Of a stretch of 64,000 nt of DNA, positions 24,941-36,565 are shown in pieces; within the stretch, counting starts at the first letter, position 1; each line of letters starts with the position of its first letter. This DNA is from Inonotus obliquus (lineage: Eukaryota; Basidiomycota; Agaricomycetes; Hymenochaetales; Hymenochaetaceae), in contig JAJHTX010000001.1 of NCBI GenBank assembly GCA_032164295.1, positions 3,224,001 to 3,288,000 on the forward strand. The letters are read 5' to 3'. Both the position numbers and the translations under genes were made by a program. The notes beneath the pieces were generated by a model. It did not search any database. It was not told the DNA's origin and saw only the letters and a list, made by a program, of their open reading frames with translations.

Positions 24941-25350
24941 AATAGAGTTCTCTTAGCCGCAGCGTCTGCATACAACCGAAGGTATTGGAGTTCATCCGCG
25001 GGTAAACGAACGATCGAACGAAGTCTTGTAGATTACGCGTCGTGATCCCCGTCTGAAGGTATTACATACATAGTAAGTACTACATAGTACAGGTGGATCT
25101 CCTCTGCTGCCTGCAGCCGTAAATATCACAGTTATACTAATACGGTACTAGTTCGGATAGCGCTTTGAATCAGTACTATATATATACAGTATGTATATAT
25201 GGTGGACCTGGAGTGTGATGAAGCAGCGAATTGGAAGAGTTCGTAGCGCCTTGTGTGTTGTAGTGGCGTTAGCTATGAGTCATGATTTGACGCAGGGAGA
25301 AAGAAATTGTTTGTGTTTGCTCGATGGCTCTGTCGGTAGCGGCGTACTAC

Positions 25351-25382
25351 AGTACTAGTATTATCGAACACCTACTAGTACT
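25351..25382. repeat. perfect 10-bp inverted repeat, 12-nt loop
   Basis: AGTACTAGTA at 25351-25360 is followed by TACTAGTACT at 25373-25382, its exact reverse complement, so a short hairpin is possible. Each arm also contains the palindrome ACTAGT. Confidence 0.75.
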
Positions 25383-25811
25383 TACGACCGCCGCGAAGAA
25401 ATGCTCGTCCTCACCACAGCACGAAACAACAGATAGCAAGCTGCTTGCAGCAGTGAAACTAAAGGAAATAGTGAAACCATTAGGACACGACGAACTTCAA
25501 GTTGTTGTCGTCGTGAACAAAATGGTCAGGTATAATAGACTATACAAGTAGTCCAAACTATATGCATGGAAAGTCATATCAAACTAGTCGATGATAAGAA
25601 AATACTGCGCAAAAGACCGGGCTATTTGCTTAGTTCGTAAGAGTATCGCATCAAGTGAACGCGAAAGGAACGGCGGGTGATGAAAACGAATGTAAAGATT
25701 TGGATCAAACGAAAGTCAGATAAAATGAAAGGAGGGCTTTAACAAAGTTCGCGAGTAGACTCAAATGTCCGTAATGTACCAAAGGAAGAGAACGATGAAT
25801 TGTTTTGTTGT

Positions 25812-27561
25812 TCAGAACAGAAGGGATCCAGCGCCAAGGAGAGCTCCAACAATGCCAGAAACGAGTAGCATCTGAGCGGGCAGTAAGCTCAGCGAGGCAA
25901 TCGTCATCGCCGAGCTTGCACCAGTCGACTGGGCACCGCCAACTGACAAACCTTCGAAGAGGGAATCAGTATATAATAGATTTCTAATGGCGGAAACGAT
26001 ACTTACTTCCTGATGGAGGTGGGTTCGTCGAATTGTCGTTCGTCTCGATGTATGCGTTTGCCAAGGGGAAATTCTGACACTCCACAACAGGTTCAAGCTT
26101 AAAAGGTGGTTGGTGTGCTAGTGCTTGTGGTAGAATATAACCCGTAGCAAGTTCCACAGTTTGCTCGAACAAATCATGCTCAAGGACGATAAAACCCGTG
26201 TCAATAGTTGTCGCGTTTCCCATAATTTCATTGAAGTTCTCGATAACCTGTGAGGACGAAATGGTCCCAGCGTTGATGTTGAAGTCTCCGGTGTCGAACG
26301 TGGCTTGTGCATCTATGCGTGTCCAGATCACAGCTCTCAATCCCATGGCAAGTGCGATAGTACGAACACGATCACTAACAGAACAAGAAATCAGTAGAGC
26401 ATAAAGGGGATGTATCTATATATGGCTCACTCTATGTCGCCAAACGGTGGGCGGAAGGTATTGGGTGTAACGCCGAGGATATCCTTTATGATCTTTTTGG
26501 TCCACCCAAACTCCGCAATGATTTCCTCGTTCGTCATCGTCGTAAGTGGCGGATGACTCCAGGTGTGCACACCAATCTGGTGTCCGCCCATGTATTCTGT
26601 CTGAAGTGTATGTGGGAATTCAAGAATCCGAGAGCCGATAGTAAAGAACGTCGTTTTCAGTTGGTGATCGTCTAAGTACTGATTGAATGTTAGATGGATC
26701 TAATGGGAAGCATAGTACGAGCACAAACTTGTAGAAGGTTTGGGGTATAGAAGGCAGGACCGTCATCGTAAGTTAATCCCCAGGTCATTTTATCGGGACA
26801 TTCAACAATATCCGTATCGCGTACACAACCACCGCATGTCCACCAGCACCGAGATTGATCGGCTGCCGCTTCGGGATTGGACGCACATGCTCCGGAATCG
26901 ACTGTTACGCTTATGTTCGGAATGCTGTTGGAGCATACGTTATTAATGAACGCATGGTTGAAACGAGGACGAGAAAATGCCAACTCACGAGAAGCCACTG
27001 TTCTCTACTTCCGAAATCCATTGCTTGACCTCTGGAGAGTCTATTGGGGGAGGCTTGTCCATCGTAGGATAGCTTGCGCTATTAATATTCGAAACTACAG
27101 GGAACGCGAACGCGTAAGTCCCCTACCTCAACACGCGTTCTCATTTTCCAGAAACGAGACTTACTATCGGGAAGAGGTGGTGCATTAGAGATAGCTGATG
27201 GAGTTACACCCGCAGCATAAGTCGTCGGTAAAGGTACCGTTGCACTCGAACTCTGCTGCGCAGTTATCGACGCCAAGGGAATAGCAGTTGGGTTTGTCGA
27301 TAATAACGAGACCGATATTTGAGTAGCGCTAGCTGTCCCATTCGCCGTGACCGTCCCGTTTACAGATGAGGAAGGCACAGGAGAGCCTGTGTCTGTTGGG
27401 ATCGGCGCCGAGGAACTTGGCGGAGGAGCCGATCCTTCGGATGATGGGTCCTGGCGGGCATAGATGCGCCGAGCCCTCTGTGCATGCTGCGCATGATCTG
27501 CACAGGCGAGTGCGAGGAGGGGGAGGTGGGCGGAGACGATTGCGAGGACGGTAAGCTTCAT
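25812..27561 (-). CDS. chitin deacetylase (CE4), secreted, probably GPI-anchored
   Basis: Converts cell-wall chitin to chitosan. The ATG at 27561 starts a signal peptide (LTVLAIVSAHLPLLALA), then a long Ser/Thr/Pro-rich, glycosylation-prone stretch. The CE4/NodB fold follows with motif 1 LTYDDGPA (Asp pair), motif 2 HTWSHPPLT (His metal ligands) and motif 3 RPPFGDI. Before the catalytic domain is a Cys-rich CWWTCGGCVRDTDIVECPD segment. The last exon ends STGASSAMTIASLSLLPAQM and a hydrophobic LLVSGIVGALLGAGSLLF tail with no residues after it, the pattern of a GPI-attachment signal. About seven introns. All catalytic motifs are present, so I expect an active enzyme. Confidence 0.93.
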
Positions 27562-27892
27562 GGTCGTGGGCAGCGAAGATGGAAGTTAAAGGAAGGGCTG
27601 TCCACGACTCTCACGGGGCTCCTCGGGTATTTTATTGACACGCCTCCATGTTCGTGATCCATCGGCATTACGGCACAGACTATTAATAGTTCGGCAGTAC
27701 GGCAATTCGGCAAATAGCCATTTTTTCATTTCATAGATACAAGAGCCACACTACAGCAACACGGCGTCTAGAAAAAAACTAAAAATAAACAACGAAAAAT
27801 TACACAGCGCATGCACCGATTGGTAACTCGCGTCTCAACACCATGCCTACGGTGCCGACTACAAAGGCCATCAGCCCGTAGTAGACTGCACT
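27562..27892. other. intergenic between the SET/Vps75 3' end and chitin deacetylase start
   Basis: A 331-bp spacer acting as promoter of the deacetylase gene and 3' UTR of the SET-like gene. AT-rich with imperfect GGCATTACGGCA / GGCAGTACGGCA / GGCAATTCGGCA repeats near 27662-27712. No gene. Confidence 0.5.
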
Positions 27893-29038
27893 TCACGCCT
27901 TCCTTTGCTTTTTTGGCTCAGGTTTCTCCAGGTCAATCTCTTCCGCGTCTTCTTCATCCTCTTCGTCCTCTTCGCTATCTTCGTCATCGGTAAGTTCGCT
28001 TTCGTATTTGCCAGTGAACAGGTTGATCGCCTCCGGGAAAATATCATTTGCGATGTTCATGCCGAGCTAAAAATAAAGACAAGGAAAATCAGTAACAGGT
28101 CCGCAGACGAATGAAACGGGGTGGCAATACGACAGCCGAGAGAGAGAGAGACGTACATCAAACGGATCTTCCGCATTTTCGAATAAATTGAAGAAGCTAC
28201 CCGCCTCCAAAACTTCATCCTCCTCGGTGATGCGTGGATGCAGTTTCGTTAAATTCACGGCATCGCTCTTCCAGTTGATTTTACTTTTCTATCTCGGCAC
28301 AACGCATTAATAAAGGAGACTATGGCCGCTATGACGACTCAGCACGAACCTGCGGTTTAGCATTCTCACCCCAGTCGAACTCGAGCATTGAAGGCGTTAT
28401 ACCATCATCATCTGGCTTTTCTTCCTTCGTACCAGGTGATGGTGTGTATTTGTATTCCTTCTTCAGTACCTTGTCGCTGAAGTAAGGATTCTCTCCAAAG
28501 TGCTAAAGCAAACTCAGCAGTACGTCCCTATCAACAAAACACAAAGCAACTCACGAATTCTAAAGTAAATACACGAGGCTCTGCTGGGTCTCGCTCAACC
28601 CACAAGTCATTGAGCGCGCCGAACGCCTTTTGATCATCGTCATGTTGTACATGTGGAGCAAATTGGGGGGCATTCATCAAAGTGACTGGCCAAAACTTGG
28701 GGATCGTCTTCACAACCTCGCGGCGCCTCTGGTATATGGGCGTTAGGCGCTTAATTGACTGGAACTCTGCAACGTATCACACGAAAAATTTCACGGAATT
28801 CACAATGATTCGGGACGAGAACAAACAAACGACGCGGGAAATTAAAGTCGACGGTCAGCGCGGTCCTTTAAAGGGAAAAGGCACCAATGCAAGGGAGATG
28901 CATACCGTTTATAAGGTCGACGCGTAACACATCCCTAGTGATCTCTTCCAGCTTTTTGAGCACCTCATCCGAAATGCTGGCGTCCACTGACTCGCTCGTC
29001 TCGTTCAACTCGGGGCTAAGAGGGCGTTTCTTGCTCAT
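27893..29038 (-). CDS. SET/TAF-I/Vps75-type histone chaperone (NAP family)
   Basis: Histone H3-H4 chaperone of the NAP superfamily, SET/Vps75 branch. The ATG at 29038 gives a leader MSKKRPLSPELNE with a nuclear-signal-like KKRP, then the dimerising helix (DEVLKKLEEITRDVLRVD..AEFQSIKRLTPIYQRRREVV), the earmuff domain KTIPKFWPVTLMNAP, ALNDLWVERD, LEFHFGENPYFSDKVLKKEY, INWKSDAVNLTKL, and ESGSFFNLFE-like GSFFNLFENAEDPFDLG. It ends with an acidic tail (DDEDSEEDEEDEEDAEE) and a basic KKQRKA at 27893. NPYF.DKVL.KEY and SFFNLF are shared with human SET. Six or more exons. The order of helix, earmuff and acidic tail is complete. Confidence 0.88.
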
Positions 29039-29528
29039 GCTTCTCGGTTGTCTATATGACGTTCAACAAGTACCAACAGAGAAGAAAAGAAAGGGGATGT
29101 GGGTAAGTGGTGGTACAAGAGGAAGGGAAGAGTGGGCGGTACACAACAAGGGAAAGCACAGCTGCCAAGGGGGGTTCATCAAATATTTTCAATTCGGTAT
29201 TAGCCGAAAAGGATTGATGCCGATCAATTCCTCACGTCTATGGATGGACACAAATACCGAACAACACAAATGTGTAGAAGTCGAAGTACTGTACTACTTT
29301 TCCCGTATGCTTACTAGTACGAACATTATCAATGATCTCGAGCAAAGGAAGCTCTTGGCCTGCCGGAGTGCCTAGGACTGAATAACCTTCAAACTTAGAG
29401 GTTTCTTCTTCTTGGCGTATTTGGTTTGGAGAAACCATCAATTCAAATTATCAATTCGCACATAGGAATATGATTAACACAAGGTCACTACTCAGGAAGA
29501 AACATAAATAGTTCGGAGGGACGGTTGA
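29039..29528. other. intergenic between glycerophosphodiesterase 3' end and SET/Vps75 start
   Basis: A 490-bp spacer. A 67-codon minus-strand frame (29238-29441) has no motif I recognise. Otherwise nothing seen beyond likely UTR and promoter sequence. Confidence 0.5.
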
Positions 29529-31292
29529 TCACTTGCTTGAACCCTTCCTCTGAAGAGCAAGGTGTTTCTCTAAGCAAGAAAGGACTCGCTGCTGAGGATA
29601 ACTTGGTGCAACTGGAACTCCCTGTTGTTGGACCCATCGTCGAACATCTCCTGGGACTTTGAGAAGCAAGAGACAAATCAGGCTATGTTACTGTTTAAAA
29701 GTGCGGAGGAGCATAATACTAACAATCGGTTATGATTCCATCGACACCAAAGCCAAACAATTGCTCGATAATATTCAGCCTGTTTACCTATGCAAGAAGT
29801 CAATGGTGTTAATTCCCATGAGACTTGCATCATTCCACTTACCGTCCAAGGCTTAACCTCCAACCCCAGTCTCTGTGCTTCTCTCACCATTTCGTTAGTA
29901 GTGAACGGTATATAACCTTGCATGCTCGGATCGGGAACTGGAGTCTGAGAAGACTCTGCTGATGGAGAGATAATATTTGCTCCGAGAGCATGTGCTGCTT
30001 GTGCTACCCTCTCGCCGGTTGACGGTCCGGGGAAGCTGGTAAGGTCCAGTCCAGCGAGCCAGGGAGAAGGAAGGGATGGGTCAAGTGGATTGACCGCTGT
30101 TTCACTGATTATGTGGCCTAATGTTGAGTAACTGGACAAGGAACAAATGATATCACTTACTCATCTATCAGGGCCGACGTTATGACTGACGGATCAAGAA
30201 CCTGACACGAAGTATATGAAATTGACTTCGATGGAACAAGAAAAGATAGTCTGCTCACCTTCATCGCCACTAGTGTCCTCCAATCAAAGCTTTGATACTA
30301 TGTATTTCTAGTCAGCTTTGCCAAAGGCCGTGGTGATTATCAAGTTCTAATCACAGTAATTGAGCTCTTGTAGCCGCTCCTTTCAAATATGGCATGCTGT
30401 TTTTGCACGAAGTCCTCCACTCCTTTGGTCTGATTAGGGAAGGCAGCGTCAATCTTGCTCTCGATGTTCCATAATATTTGCCGGTCTGGATCGGCGCACT
30501 TTGCGAAGTCGAACAACTCTTCCAATGTTGATATCCGCGTTCCCGGATATGTGAGCTGCAAGGCTATAGCAACATGAGTATTAGAAGACACGGCTGCTTG
30601 ATCCAATTTGACTCACGAAAACCATCTTGTCTTGAACCTCCGCAATCTAGAGTCCTTAACTGAGCTAAGGAGAGATTCGCGACGAATTTTCCAACGTAGC
30701 TTGGAGGCCTCAGAATAAAGTCGTTTGGCATGACTAGAAACCAGTAACTTACGGAAAGTCTGGATCTCCCTGAAACTGTATACGGACCAGAATGTCAGAC
30801 TCCTCGTTATACGAGAATAGCCCTCGCACTGACAGCAGGTCCAGTATCCTGACACTTTCCAGCAACAATATTTTCATCATGCCACACCACCACTACGCCG
30901 TCCTGTAAGTAATATTAATTCGGGGTTGGACGAGATACGAATGAATTCCATCACTTTCGTAATCCCGTTGTCAAGCTCGAGGGTAGTCGATCCATCGATC
31001 AAACCCCTGTGAACAGCGGTCTTGGTACATCAATTGAGATGAGAGTAAATCCAGTTGTAAGTCGTACCAGGCGAAGCTTGGCAATGTATTTTCAACTGTG
31101 TTTCCCCTCCCTCCTCTGTGTCCCTATACAGCGTTATGAGAATACAACTATTTCATCATATACTGCAAAGCTCACCTGGACGTCGAAGACTGTATTTCTT
31201 GCCGGAATCTGAGGCAGGAGAATATCTTCCGCAGGAGGTGCTCGAATGCCATGCGTAGCGAGGAACAGCGTAAGGTATTGAAAGAGTGCCAT
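29529..31292 (-). CDS. glycerophosphodiester phosphodiesterase (GDPD domain)
   Basis: Hydrolyses glycerophosphodiesters or related lysophospholipids; the exact substrate cannot be told. The ATG at 31292 starts MALFQYLTLFLATHG, then small exons splice to GHRGGRGNTVENTLPSFAW (catalytic HRG and ENT), TTLELDNGITK, and DGVVVVWHDENIVAGKC (catalytic His and metal-ligand acids). This is the full GDPD signature E.D...T.DG..VV.HD. Further exons read QLRTLDCGG, ISTLEELFDFAKC, RQILWNIESKID, the QSFDWRTL region, PWTVNRLN and FGFGVDGIITD. Splicing ITDF to PGDVRRWVQQQ at the 3' end puts the stop at 29529. About ten introns, with one exon as short as about 58 nt. Divergent from cox19. Confidence 0.9.
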
Positions 31293-31671
31293 CGAGGTGC
31301 CTAAGCTTCACAAGCGGGGGAGTAGGGAGGACTTAGGCGGCTCTTAAGGATGGGAATCTCTTGCCATGGTTTTCAACGGCATGGGCCGACGCTTGCCAGC
31401 ACGCCAGACGTCGTGAAACGCCTTACTTAACAATCGAATGTGCGCGTCAGTCTACGAACGTGCTAAGCGATGGGCCTATTACGGAAATCACTGAATTTCT
31501 CTTGGGTGGTATAAACATAGAATGTTTAGTTGGTAGTGGCTGTGGCTCCTGCAAGTCCCCGCCGCACGTGCGCCGACACAGTGCGTCATCTTATCCCGTG
31601 GGAACTTTGCTTTGTGGTAGATCTGCGGAAGTCCAAAAAAGGAACGATATATCCGTCCGCTCAGTCAATCG
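31293..31671. promoter_or_regulatory. shared upstream region of the GDPD gene and cox19, with CACGTG at 31565-31570
   Basis: A 379-bp spacer between divergent ATGs. The palindrome GCACGTGC is 102 bp from the cox19 start. A plus-strand frame from 31361 runs into cox19 in another frame and looks fortuitous. Confidence 0.45.
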
Positions 31672-32210
31672 ATGTCGTTTGGTCGACCTGGAGGGTTTTC
31701 AGACATCGTTAGTACTCCTCCAGATCGAGGATCATTTCCTCTTGATCACTATGGTGCGTTGGTCATCTGCTGCGTCCTCCCTTCTGAGAAACTCTCGGCG
31801 TACCTCTGGCCAATGGTCGGAGTAGCGAGTGGTGTCGACGGCATGCCTTTGGTATGCAGCTTCTACACGGATGCTGACGTTCTTCCTTCCTTTTGCCCAG
31901 GCGAGTGCAAGGAGCAGATGAAAGCGTATCTCGCTTGCCTCCAAAAGAATGCGGCGACGTCCACTCCATGTAGGGCGTTGAACAGAGATTACCTGGAATG
32001 CCGAATGTCAAAGTATGTCCATCCCACTCGTATGCGGCGTGCTGGTTTCACGATTTACGCTTTACCAGAGGTCTCATGCAGCGCGACGATTGGCATAACC
32101 TTGGGTTAGACAAGGTTCACGGCGGCGAGGCCAGTTCGTCACCAGGAGCATCATCGACGTCAGTTTCTTCCAAAGAGACGCCATCCGCTACGCCAGGAGG
32201 GAAAGGATGA
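31672..32210 (+). CDS. cox19: Cox19, twin-CX9C mitochondrial copper/oxidase assembly factor
   Basis: Small intermembrane-space protein imported by Mia40 and needed for cytochrome c oxidase assembly. Exon 1 (31672-31753) gives MSFGRPGGFSD and TPPDRGSFPLDHYG. Exon 2 (from 31901) continues ECKEQMKAYLACLQKN and CRALNRDYLECRMSK, forming the two CX9C pairs (C..MKAYLAC and C..NRDYLEC). Exon 3 begins GLMQRDDWHNLGL, the usual L-M-x-x-D/E-x-W-x-x-L-G-F/L ending, then a Ser/Thr-rich tail to 32210. RGSFPLDH before the first Cys is the family hallmark. The frame happens to stay open through intron 1, so a naive ORF would add about 49 false residues. Confidence 0.95.
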
Positions 32211-33443
32211 CTGTTTCGCGGAGGGTCATGAGACCAAATAGAGTATTTGCAGTTAGGTGTACGTACACCTTTCGGCTATTGAATAATTATTACGCACTCA
32301 CAGCTCTGTATCCCCCGGATTCTCTATCTATTCAACAAGGTTTGTTCATCCAGAGTTTCGGATGCACTGAACAAAACAAACAATTCCGTTAAACCATTCT
32401 AGTATCGAAATCTGGACGCCCATCTTCATCATCTTCAATACACTTGTGATCATGATTTCCTTATCTGATCCGAAAGTCAAATCCATGGCCTTAAGCAATT
32501 GACCAAAGAGACAGAATCGCCATCATGTTAAAGGTGCGACCTGCTCTCAAGTCGCTCTTTCTAGCAAGTCCGTCGCTATTCATGGTTCGAAGCCAACCCT
32601 TCAGCTCGGCCAAAAATACTTCGACCTATTTATAGAGATGGATATAAGAAACAACGCAACTCGATCAGAAGAAAGGACAGCGATAGTAAGACTCGAGTGC
32701 ATTATCATTCCCTCTATGGCTATGTCGTGTAACTTGTATTCCCCACTCCAATAAAGCAAAGCAGAATAGAATAGCAATCATTTTAACATTGTGACCTCCA
32801 GAGCTTTTACGGTATCCACTACCACGAATACCAGTCGGAATCATGTTTATCATAGAAGATAAGCGGGGCGACTTCGACTCCTCAACCCACGTTACGTACG
32901 AAAAATATGTATTCTCCTGAAGAACTCCGTCTGCGCCGCGGGGGAGGGGACGGAAACTGAAACTTCCCCAGCCATCTTCTCGCTACTTTATCACCCATCG
33001 CCTTCGTGTGAAATGAGAGTTTTGACCAGCGAATGGGAAATGATGTGATAACCTTTCGGAGCAATGTAAAGGCTTGGTGATTCTTCCCTTCCACCCTGTT
33101 CCTATCATCTTCTTCCTTACCATATTTTTCAGACTACACTACACAGTATCAGCGAGTCTTGTTTTCTGGACATAGTAATGTTTATGGTCGCCCGCAGGAT
33201 GGAGTTTGGATATCTCACACAGATCAAACAGCACAATCAAAACGGAAGATCAATGTCTGGTCAAATCACGTGGAGACTCCCAAGCCAAGACTTGATGCTG
33301 TTAAATTATAGCGCCCCTCTTTCATCTTCCGTGTTCCCGCCCTCATTTTGCTCCTTCTCTCTAAACATATCTTCATTTCTTCCATTACCCATTTACCCGG
33401 TGTATAATAAGGCGTGCGGGACACTTAGACAGGCGTGTTCGCC
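32211..33443. promoter_or_regulatory. 1.2-kb upstream region of the OSR1-like kinase, with TCACGTGG at 33266-33273
   Basis: No gene is supported between cox19 and the kinase. The E-box octamer lies 172 bp from the kinase ATG. A plus-strand frame starting at 33178 overlaps the kinase start in a different frame; it could be an upstream ORF, or a 5'-UTR intron may remove it. Pyrimidine-rich sequence at about 33300-33400 fits a core promoter. Confidence 0.45.
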
Positions 33444-35857
33444 ATGCCATCGCCCGCACCTTTGCGTAGGTTCATCGGAGCAGTGCATGATGAATGGCGA
33501 ATGTTCAGGTCAGTTCCCTCGAAACTATGTTCTTCTATATCTTCCTCTTATCCAGAGCGCCAATACTACCTCAGTGACAATCCTGATGACTATGAAATCG
33601 GTCCCCCTGTCGGATTTGGCGCGACCTCTATTGTCTACTCTGCACACTATATTTCAAAGGATGGGTCTCCGCCTTACCCCTGTGCAATCAAAGTCATCAA
33701 TCTCGACAAACTCCCCCAGCATTCCCTGCGCTTACTACACCGGGAGACACAGTTCATGAGTTTGTCAAAGCACCCGAATGTTCTGCGCGTTCGTGGCTCC
33801 TGGATGACTGGGCACAATCTCTATATTGCTCTTCGCCTGATGAACTCTGGGAGCGCAGCTGATGTGATGCATTACGGTTGGCCTGGCGGTATGGAAGAGG
33901 AAGTCGTCAAATGTATTCTCAGGCAAGCGCTCGAAGGGCTTAAGTGCGTGATTCCCATCCCCTATCTAATTTCAGGTGCATTAATGTTATTAACTGCCTT
34001 CTTCCAGTTATCTTCACATCAACGGCTTCATTCACCGTGATGTAAAAGCTGCGAACCTCCTCATAGACGATGATGGTACCGTATTACTGGGAGACCTGGG
34101 CGTTGCTGCGTCCCTTTCTGAGGAGGAGTCTTTCTCCGGCTTGACCGGATCCTACCAAAAGACGACCTCCACGAGAACTTCTAGTGGGGGCAACGCTCGG
34201 AGCTCGACACAAGGGACTTCCAAACTGAAGCTTGGCAAACGCAAGTCGTTCGTTGGGACGGTTGGTGTTATTCATTACTCCTGATGCGCCGGGGTTTGAC
34301 TAATAGATTCTATTTTGAAATGCTTATTGATACTTTGCCTGAATTCTTCTGCATTCAACGGCGACTTACTGTAACGTTCTGATGCTCCACCTCTATCGAA
34401 TGGCTTGTGGTTCCACACATATAGCCGTGTTGGATGGCTCCGGAAGTCATCTCCGGAAGACAATACGATGTTAAAGCGGACATCTGGTCTTTCGCTATCA
34501 CGGCCATCGAACTCACTCAGGGAAGGGCGCCCCGCTCCAGAGAAGCACCATCGCGTGTATTACTGAAGATGTAAGGAAAGCTTCCTTTCTCTCTCGGAAG
34601 AATGAGCTTAATATGTTTTTCAGTGTCCAAGACGCATCACCTGAATTTGCTCGTGAGAGTGGACAATACAAGTTCTCCAAGGCGTTCAAGGAGATCGTCG
34701 AGTCGTGTCTTGCGAAGGATCCCGCTCGAAGGCCGACTGCCGAAGAGCTCTTGGAGACTTCCTTTTTCAAAAGCGCCAAACGTAAACAGTATCTCGTAAA
34801 TATGATCCTGAGTAAGCACGCACATATTCTTCGCAGAACCCCCGATCTCATAGTGTCCATTTTTCCAACAGAGGATTTACCACCACTCATTCATCGCCAG
34901 GAGCGACGAGCTAGAACATCTGCTTTGACGAATGCAACACACTTTTCAATGTCGTCTTGGGATTTCTCGATAGACCCCTCGCGTACTCCTGAGGCATACA
35001 TTCGATCTTTACATGCGATCAATGCCGGATCCACTCACTCGCAATCACCCAATCATTCCCGACATGCCTCCGATGCTATTGCGAATCCGACACGACTAGG
35101 GTCTCTGGAGGAAGATCGGAATAGGATTATCTCGGAGAGAATTGAAATCTCTCGTCGTCTCCAAACAGCATCAATCGCTGTAAATGACAATGGAGATGAA
35201 GACGGGGATGCCGATGGAGAGTGCGAAGATGACTCTCACTCATCGGTAGGAAGTTCGGTATTTGACCTCGAGGAGGACGAGGAAGTGTCGAATCCAACAA
35301 CACCAGAAATGGGATTGACTCCTGTGGCAGGGTCGTCTATTCCTCTGACGCCGTTGAGTTGTTCGCCTGCGACTGCGCATGAAATACCTATTCGACCCGA
35401 AAGGAACACCGAAGTTCTAAGCGCGAGAGCAATGCCACCTGAAGAAACGGGGTTGAAGGGGATACCCGATACAATCCGACAAGCAAAACCAAAGACCCAA
35501 CACGCATCATTCTCCCAACGTCGTGGATCAACGCCTGCGACAACAGACAAGGAAAGCATAAGCGCTTTGTTAGCTTTGAAACGCATAGCGAGTGCCTCAG
35601 GAGTATCAAGTTCCAAAGCTTCTTCCATATCAATTGAATCGGCTATACCCTCAGTTTCAGAGTTGACGAAAGAGAGTGGGCTTCCGGTACCGGTACCGGT
35701 AATGACGGGGACGATGAAAGGAAGTAGATGGAGGAAGCTGATGCGTAGTTCGAGTGGTGGGATGGGAGAGGATGATTTTTTGTCGAGTCGGTCTGATTCG
35801 CAGGATAGGAGGAGGAGGAGCACGCTTGGAAGGATTTTGGAGAGGTCGGGGAAGTGA
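33444..35857 (+). CDS. STE20-family kinase, OSR1/SPAK (Fray)-like
   Basis: Ser/Thr kinase of the germinal-centre OSR1/SPAK branch. The first true ATG is 33444. Visible motifs: [22 protein letters not shown] (Gly loop), CAIKVINL (Lys), [22 protein letters not shown] (helix C), [30 protein letters not shown], then GDLGVAASL, a DLG in place of DFG. A Ser-rich activation-loop insertion ends KRKSFVGT. An intron of about 165 nt (34261-34426) joins it to [11 protein letters not shown] and [16 protein letters not shown]. The kinase ends [12 protein letters not shown]. The C-terminal 350 residues are Ser/Thr-rich with an acidic patch; I see no clear CCT docking domain of animal SPAK/OSR1. A 60-nt intron (34812-34871) is divisible by three and stop-free, so retention would add 20 residues. 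Confidence 0.86.
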
Positions 35858-36565
35858 AGTGAGTCCTTGAAGGGAAGTCGTGAAACTTTTGAAGGTTATC
35901 CCTTCGTCATCATGAACTTTGCAAACTGGCATTAACACTGAGATACCCATACCATCCATCTCGACAATTCCGACAATTCCCTCGTCGCATCTGTGCCAGT
36001 CATTACTACCATACCTGCATCACCTATGTCATGTACTTGGGAACCACTTCCGTATGTTGCAACACGTACCATCTGTATCATTCTCACCACTTTGCACATA
36101 ATCATCTATCACACCTGCTTTTACGATGTAGCAACGACCAACTATTCACGACTCTTTCTCATTATTGCTGTACTGTTTAGTTTCGCTTTCTCATTATCCA
36201 TTTCTCGTTTTTGTCGTTTCGCGTTTCGAGTTGTTTTGATATGTTTTGCCTTGTTATACTTTCGGATTGTAGGTTGTAATTAATTGCATTTTTCTTACCA
36301 TGTGCTGAACACTTTTACATCGAGGTATTGTAATAACAGACCCACAAGGGACTTAAAGAAGGAACAAAGCCCGATGTGCGATGATTGTTGCCAATAATAA
36401 AGAATTTCATCTTGACAGTGAAGAATTGTTCGCCTTCTCATAAACTGTAACGCCAAGAGAGATTACAATTACCCGGGTTTTGATTATGATAGCCCAGAAT
36501 ACGTTGGGTAAGGTTGAACAGTATTCTATTGTTGCAAGACTGCTCGGTTCCTGGAGCAATTTTAC
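35858..36565. other. intergenic between convergent genes
   Basis: A 708-bp spacer between the kinase stop and the Rieske-gene stop. AT- and pyrimidine-rich, with frames under 100 codons and no motifs. Probably the two 3' UTRs. Confidence 0.55.

Larger units (their letters stand above)
23520..25811. other. 2.3-kb gap between convergent genes, repeat-bearing, no gene supported
   Basis: This is the longest gene-free stretch, lying between two 3' ends where no promoter is needed. Position 23520 to about 24240 is strongly pyrimidine-rich, probably the kinase 3' UTR. The 12-mer GTGACTCGTGAG occurs at 24552-24563 and 24636-24647. A TGAGG array is at 24911-24940. From 25060 to 25385 GTACT/AGTAC words are frequent and include an inverted repeat at 25351-25382. 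A 75-codon plus-strand frame at 25324-25551 has no recognisable motif. An old mobile-element remnant or non-coding transcript is possible but unproven. Confidence 0.5.

Noticed and set aside
31361..31825. 154-codon plus-strand gene before cox19
   Set aside because: Runs through the shared promoter and cox19 exon 1 in a different frame, with no recognisable domain.
33178..33759. independent 193-codon gene
   Set aside because: Overlaps the kinase N-terminus in another frame. At most an upstream ORF; no conserved motif.
35236..35823. 195-codon minus-strand frame
   Set aside because: Antisense shadow of the kinase C-terminal region, whose sense frame is continuous with the kinase domain.
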